From contig DQUX01000023.1 in NCBI GenBank assembly GCA_015662065.1, positions 1-9,037 of the forward strand: 9,037 bases of DNA. Direction: 5' to 3'. Each line of letters starts with the position of its first letter. Positions within the stretch are counted from its first letter, which is position 1. The DNA is from Anaerolineales bacterium (GTDB lineage: Bacteria; Chloroflexota; Anaerolineae; B4-G1; DUEL01). Both the position numbers and the translations under genes were made by a program. The notes under the pieces are model-generated. The model ran no database searches. It worked only from the letters and a program-made list of their open reading frames with translations, and was not told where the DNA came from. Shown one piece after another: positions 6,801 through 9,037 of this stretch.

Positions 6801-9037
6801 CCGGGCGCCCTGAGGTTGGCCCACAAAGGCGTCTCCATAGTCCCATTCGTAGTAAGTCCCGTAATCGGCGGGGCTCGTGCAGTTCGTCGGGGTCACGTCG
6901 CCGCCGCAGGTGATGGAGGAGAGGTCAACGATGTAGTAATTAAGGTTCTCCAATTGCAGTCGCACGTTGTAGGGATCGAAGTCCGAGGTCTTGGTGAGGG
7001 TTACAGTGACCTCGTAGGTCCCGCAGGGGTCGACGAAGTCGTCAGGTAGGCCGGTCACCGAGACGGACATCGACGGGGTGGCGGTGGTTATCTGGAGGAC
7101 ATCGGTGGCCTGGCAGGGCTCGGTGCATTGATCCCCGGTGGTGCAGTCCGGCCCGAGGTCCAACCTGGTCCAGTCGTAGAAGCCATAGGAGTTTGGACAG
7201 CTCGTCGGTTCCGAACTCGCGGTGAAGGCCATCTCGTAGGAGATCACCAGGGTATGGCCGCGGACCGATCTGGTATCGTTGATCCCCCGGATCTCGACGG
7301 CACCGCCGGGGGTGTTGTCCACCACAGTTATGGGGGAAGCCGGTGCCCCATCGATGGTTATCGTGAGGCTTCCCTCGACATAATCTTGCCCGTTCGCCGC
7401 TTCCTCGGTGAAAAGGAGCTCATCGAAGCTGATCCCGTCCAGGGCCGGATCGTCTGCGAACACGTAGGTGTTGATGTAGGTAATTGTCCCGCATTTCTCC
7501 TGGGTTAGAGGAGAGGCTTCGCGGGTGGTGGTGACGAGCTGATAGCACTCGACGGCGATGGGGATGGAGTAGGAGGCGGAAAGCCCGCAGCCGCAACAGT
7601 CGGTAGCGGTGGCGGTGACAGTAAGGGTTACCACGTCGCCACATTGGGAGCTGCCCGGCGCCAGGAGGGCAAAGGAGGTGGTGAGTCCCATATCCGGGTC
7701 CACCCCGGCCCAGGTGATCGTGCCCCCGGTTCCGCCCCCGCCTGGGGTCCATGTCCCTCCCCCTGGGTCGGTCACCGTGAAGCCCTGGGGGACGTCCACC
7801 GTGACGGAGATATCGCTCGTCGTCCCGCCCCCGCACGTATTGAGCCCCGCGAAATCGACGCTCAGGGAGTAGGAGTGTTCGGTGCAGATATAGACCTGAT
7901 CGTCGCCGGAAAGGGAGACCGAAAGGGTAGGCGGGCCAGCGGTATCATAGCTCGTCCCGTAGGTCCCAAGCATCGCTGGGGGACGGAACTCGTCCCCGCA
8001 GACGTTCTCATAGATCGCCTGCCAGTAGAGGGTCCCCGAGGGGATAGCGGCACACCAATCGTCGGTGTAGATGAGGTCGAAGGTGAGATCGAATGTCTCC
8101 CCGGCGGCGAAGTCCGGGAGGTGGAAGCAGGAGCCGTCCCAGCTCGCCCCGCCCTGGACGTTCTGCACCTGGAGCTCCGAGGGGAAGTCGACGCAGATCC
8201 GAACTGCCGTAGCCAGGCCCGCGCCGGTGTTCGTCACCGGCATCGTCACCGTTGCGCCACCCGGATCGCAGTAGGGGATCTGGATGTCCGGTGGAGAGAA
8301 GTCCAGCAGCGGGTTATCCACCAAAAGGTGGATCGAGGCCGTGGCCGTTCCCCCGTCAACGGCGGTGTCATAGCAGGTCTCCCCGTCACAGCCGAACCGA
8401 GCGTCGGCGGCGTTGTCCAGCCCCTCGCAGGCCACCACCTCAGCCTGGAGCTGAAGCTGGACCTGCCCGCCGGCCGGAATCTCCTGGAGTTCAGGCACCG
8501 TGGTGCTATCCCAGATGACCTGCTGGCCGTTCACCGTCCCCGCCGGGGTGGAGTCGACGTAGGCGAGCCCCGGCCCCAATGTATCGGTTACCACGACGTT
8601 GTGGATCGGTCCCAGGCCGGTGCTCTCCACGGTGATCGTCCAGGTTATCACGTCCCCCACCCGCGCCTCTGTCTCCCCGGGCTCTTTACGGAGGCGGATT
8701 CCCCCGGGGAATATCTCCACGGAGAGGGCGTCAGAAGGAGAGGTGAGGAACCCGCTCCCCTGGGCAGTCACCACATGGGTTCCCGAAATGGTATTGCAGT
8801 CAGTGCCAAGGTGGAAGCTTATCGTCAGGTGCTCGCCCGGGGGGAGACTGTAGCTGTATCCCAAGAGGCTGTCGATATCCCACTCCAAATACATCCCGCT
8901 TTCAGCGGGATCAGCCTGGACCGGCGATCCGGTGTGGGGGGTGATGATGGAAGAACCCGGCATGTAAATGAAGTGGAGATTGGCTAGCCTCCAAGTGATT
9001 AGAATTTGAGAGAAAGTTTGGGTGGTATCGTTTGAAA
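837..9037 (-). CDS. Giant DUF11/CARDB multi-module secreted surface protein (5' partial)
   Basis: This reading frame is unbroken from the right edge to the TGA at 839..837, giving at least 2,732 residues. Residue numbers here and below count Met 8963 as 1; 24 more in-frame residues precede it with no stop. About 20 beta-sandwich modules are visible: cysteine-rich DUF11-like domains to residue ~1458, five CARDB domains at ~1459-2036, and four further DUF11 domains at ~2037-2689. Hallmarks are repeated VTWTITVxNxGxGxA strands, YVxGS turns, LPPG loops and, in CARDB, PDL starts and xxNN ends. No catalytic domain or membrane helix is visible. The tail (2690-2708) is short and Pro-rich with Cys 2699, and has no LPXTG. 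About 84 Cys and about 20 Lys make it acidic and probably disulfide-rich. Such proteins are usually extracytoplasmic stalks, adhesins or sheath components; the exact role is unknown. The signal peptide must lie beyond the window. Confidence 0.95.
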   Translation of the reverse strand, partial: SNDTTQTFSQILITWRLANLHFIYMPGSSIITPHTGSPVQADPAESGMYLEWDIDSLLGYSYSLPPGEHLTISFHLGTDCNTISGTHVVTAQGSGFLTSPSDALSVEIFPGGIRLRKEPGETEARVGDVITWTITVESTGLGPIHNVVVTDTLGPGLAYVDSTPAGTVNGQQVIWDSTTVPELQEIPAGGQVQLQLQAEVVACEGLDNAADARFGCDGETCYDTAVDGGTATASIHLLVDNPLLDFSPPDIQIPYCDPGGATVTMPVTNTGAGLATAVRICVDFPSELQVQNVQGGASWDGSCFHLPDFAAGETFDLTFDLIYTDDWCAAIPSGTLYWQAIYENVCGDEFRPPAMLGTYGTSYDTAGPPTLSVSLSGDDQVYICTEHSYSLSVDFAGLNTCGGGTTSDISVTVDVPQGFTVTDPGGGTWTPGGGGTGGTITWAGVDPDMGLTTSFALLAPGSSQCGDVVTLTVTATATDCCGCGLSASYSIPIAVECYQLVTTTREASPLTQEKCGTITYINTYVFADDPALDGISFDELLFTEEAANGQDYVEGSLTITIDGAPASPITVVDNTPGGAVEIRGINDTRSVRGHTLVISYEMAFTASSEPTSCPNSYGFYDWTRLDLGPDCTTGDQCTEPCQATDVLQITTATPSMSVSVTGLPDDFVDPCGTYEVTVTLTKTSDFDPYNVRLQLENLNYYIVDLSSITCGGDVTPTNCTSPADYGTYYEWDYGDAFVGQPQGARSILQFQVRKRCNPGRDLVATALFEDSCGYSSCSASASDTPSIMRSPLLYVYKTPEVIYATANTLTWTVYVTNGGAGPAYEVWVDDILGDGLVYDSSTVDPDVTVTVGVDHTGAPINGATFHIPEIAPGGTRMIGITARMVTCQELTNLVRVGQSCGDVECVIPVEDSSAVLIPDTVLIATSYMDSPLYSCTEGSGTITIRNAGDPTAYDLVARMVLPPGLDYVSGSTEWRVDGGGWNTGGDPTTSGDIGTGYTLEWDEIDVAGLSELPGDSTIELRYELRPLCNFNGGYVETYVDYVTLCGEQGTIDAGLLYVEAANPNISVTMRQVDPPPGNPIDCGTQITWEIVVENIGSATADYVWVEGTLGNGFTYISSQGDGVYAVDDGYNSGQLVTWALEDLPPGASATLTLTAQDNRTCGDLSNSVQAWWGCGDDLDSSSATNDAECLTSISVGDSTLASRTPDVDLNIDFDVTGIEPCGEATLTLTIANPTTASAAAVDAVVTLPAGISYLAGSAEVDCGTGFSPAPDPQISGQTLTFYDLADTTINLCDPIPPGGSARLRFRVEASCYTTSEIIPVDIYFYDCCLTSQLSGWATAPLDPALPSLSVSVFPEEALLDCHDPNNTVTWTITVNNAGSGTAEWVRIEYTLGSSLVYVSSNPAATELGGNTYAWELGLLGPGDSAQVQLEAYLTRPPDTCADSYRTSAVRVTWGCGTPDGDPTTPEGCETGIWAEDIALVTIPDLTLSSSDITPILTCGSDGGYSGRVQIRVSNNGDAPITEDFLLTITEATTGWTSSGYFSADFGGTLPINPGSSHTIYIDHWPVTCQFCDYRFTVVLDVGDDICECKEDNNVKSRSYTITLPDLTVDSTDLSLACSDDGEAIVSGTVTVTNLGCGADFTEDIPVRFTIYDASSCSGAIIHQWTETFTGVRIPAGGSQTFEVSRTISTDICGAADCTAALAVELDPGDQICECEGTNNDACSDLPVDIPDLVVNGEGIQISCAADGRVRISGTVTLGNEGCGAFSGDIPGRITLFSEAGCTGDIVYQWEETFTGASIPAGGTQTFSIDKLVSLDLCAAAGCDLYLLIESDHSGTICECNGDNNSLCVAKQVGIADLAVISVEPHVPDACSQGSVTVTVKNVGCVPTPQDIPVRISGDATGEALLPALPPGETQQMTIILNEVLPCGSYSVAATVDPDDSLCECDSENNASPAWFEVVDPDLVVQHLAVSCNLDGSVTVALNVGNSGTEASLQAEARLYIDGHLAHQWTVPPLGVGESVELTWTTPSLKCGELHEFRMVVDEDDSLCECDEGNNEATVLQACPCPALVTAKEAAEVLRGGVPVPPGAPIEAGDVILYRLEATNVGGANAYDVDFSDNLPAEFLYLSGTTEGSWPSGSYTSDPAGVPGPDLVWDTSAMLGPGETLTLEFQAVVTSAVVQGLVYTNTMCATGEEGDGTPIPSDNSSQVPQDDDPDDCSSVSQVAAAVPALSVDKEIVDVLRGGVSIWPTDAVEPGDLIHYRFTVRNVGEGTAYDVDLTDELPTGLEYDTDYAAGVYIVDSPAASGSLGIPDGTTGHLVADISAEISGGGTLVADFYAYVTSAVRQGIDLENYATAAGEDGYGIPIPPENVQIGDTSDDDPDDPDPDDTGLAVIGVHEPGLSLDKEIVDVLRGGVSIWPTSIVLPEDVIVYRVVVHNVGLGTAYHVDLRDVLPPGVEYETSFGEGTYVVDSPAQAGTLGIPDGATGAVYADISVELAPGATLIAEYRVRVRPDVQPGTVLENLAEVSGTDGAGGVIPVYNDDVGDSYPDSDSVGIRVGIPALVTDKRVYFAPCCAKAPSLLPGTSFQFLLTVKNVGYSTAYDIVVEDLLPQGLSYVAGSTEIHLGDLIYRLEPISLPGSRILNWYTGLSLQPGDYLGVIFTVRMSDSVAIGEILENFMHAWGIDDLSRPIPADASAYVPADTDPDDATLLRIKVGDPSWLEPPPTCHPGVSKGGE
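897..2855 (-). other. Four C-terminal DUF11 domains with Asp-rich connectors
   Basis: Residues ~2037-2201, 2202-2371, 2372-2532 and 2533-2689. Each opens with PALxxxKE-like residues and a GDxIxYRxxVxNVGxGTAYDV core. A LPxGxxY turn and a final strand of the ENxAxxxGxDGxGxPIP type follow in the first three. Asp-rich segments join them: DDDPDD at 2185-2190, an Asp/Pro run at 2351-2361, Asp-rich residues at 2514-2524 and DTDPDD at 2674-2679. Cysteines are scarce compared with the N-terminal two-thirds. The last module is divergent: it replaces the VLRGGV hairpin with a segment containing CC at 2546-2547. These modules are longer (about 160-170 residues) than those in the N-terminal array. Confidence 0.8.
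1368..2360 (-). repeat. In-frame tandem duplication of a DUF11 module, 510-bp period
   Basis: The second and third C-terminal DUF11 modules are duplicates. Residues 2207-2223 and 2377-2393 (DKEIVDVLRGGVSIWPT) are identical, exactly 170 residues apart. At DNA level, 1786..1837 and 2296..2347 match at 48 of 52 bases. A second conserved patch, VDSPAxxGxLGIPDGxTG, occurs near 2272 and 2442, also 170 apart. The stretches between are clearly diverged, so this is an older duplication with locally conserved segments rather than an assembly duplicate. Confidence 0.85.
2856..4589 (-). other. Five tandem CARDB-type domains with a Cys-Glu-Cys/Asn-Asn motif
   Basis: Residues ~1459-1578, 1580-1704, 1706-1829, 1831-1934 and 1936-2036. 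Each starts with (P/A)DL plus a short strand. All but the fourth carry a Cys a few residues into the domain (LTCGSDG, ACSDDG, SCAADG, SCNLDG), and the fourth has ACSQGS. Each then has a GxVxVxVxNxG-type strand pair and a central PxGxxQ-type loop, and ends with (I/L)CEC followed by three residues and Asn-Asn. The CEC motifs lie at 4257..4283, 3879..3905, 3504..3530, 3189..3215 and 2874..2900. CARDB is a known cell-adhesion-related bacterial domain of about 100 residues, and the D..N-N ending fits that family. Modules two and three are recent relatives: QW(T/E)ETFTG plus IPAGG is shared, with 15 of 19 residues identical over that stretch. Confidence 0.8.
4590..9037 (-). other. Cysteine-rich DUF11-like domain array (about 11 modules) of the giant protein
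   Basis: This part covers the open 5' edge to residue ~1458. Approximate module boundaries are: start-87, 88-216, 217-342, 343-470, 471-628, 629-765, 766-897, 898-1036, 1037-1185, 1186-1321 and 1322-1458. Most modules open with a PxLSVSV-like strand, then a TWTITVxNxGxGxA strand pair, a YVSGS-type turn, a LPPG or APGG loop, and a last strand carrying cysteines (for example WGCG). Modules 88-216, 629-765, 766-897, 1037-1185 and 1322-1458 share a three-cysteine pattern near their ends. Modules 343-470, 471-628 and 629-765 are the most divergent, and the first of these has a Gly-rich loop at 400-416. Boundaries were set by eye and may be off by about 10 residues. Confidence 0.75.

Noticed and set aside
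7716..7766. G/C-rich run encoding a Gly-rich stretch, considered as a low-complexity insertion or frameshift
   Set aside because: The frame is intact on both sides and the stretch fits a loop between strands of one beta-sandwich module.
7644..8987. A 447-codon plus-strand open frame antisense to the giant gene
   Set aside because: It lies in the exact codon-aligned antisense register, where stops correspond only to sense TTA, CTA and TCA. These codons are rare in a GC-rich gene, so long antisense frames are expected. The translation has no domain-like pattern, while the sense strand encodes clear repeats.

Overview
The window is almost entirely one giant minus-strand gene, followed after 16 bp by the start of a second minus-strand gene. 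Both run off the window: the giant gene at its 5' end (right edge) and the second gene at its 3' end (left edge). Transcription is right to left, and the spacing suggests one operon. I see no RNA genes, CRISPR arrays, insertion sequences, terminators or promoters.

The giant reading frame (9037..837) is open for more than 8.2 kb and encodes at least 2,732 residues. It is a chain of about 20 beta-sandwich modules of three kinds, in this order: (i) about eleven cysteine-rich DUF11-like domains, 9037..4590; (ii) five CARDB-type domains, each ending in an unusual Cys-Glu-Cys motif followed by Asn-Asn, 4589..2856; (iii) four larger, mostly cysteine-poor DUF11 domains with Asp-rich connectors, 2855..897. 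The methionine at 8963 that looks like a start lies inside a conserved DUF11 motif, so the real start and any signal peptide lie off the right edge. The C-terminus shows no sortase signal, transmembrane helix or PEP-CTERM-like tail. About 84 cysteines and only about 20 lysines indicate a very acidic, probably disulfide-bonded extracytoplasmic stalk or fibre.

The second gene (820..1, partial) begins with a clear Sec signal peptide. It continues with a divergent InlB B-repeat type domain and then a long stretch of alternating beta strands that resembles an outer-membrane barrel or a secreted beta-rich protein. My inference is that the two genes make a cell-surface pair, with the second product exported or anchored beside the giant one.

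The composition is GC-rich (about 60% by eye) with strongly GC-biased third codon positions, and the genes look bacterial. Giant DUF11/CARDB proteins occur in several little-studied lineages, for example Bipolaricaulota and Chloroflexota. Nothing in the window fixes the taxonomy, and a candidate-phylum bacterium is only a guess.
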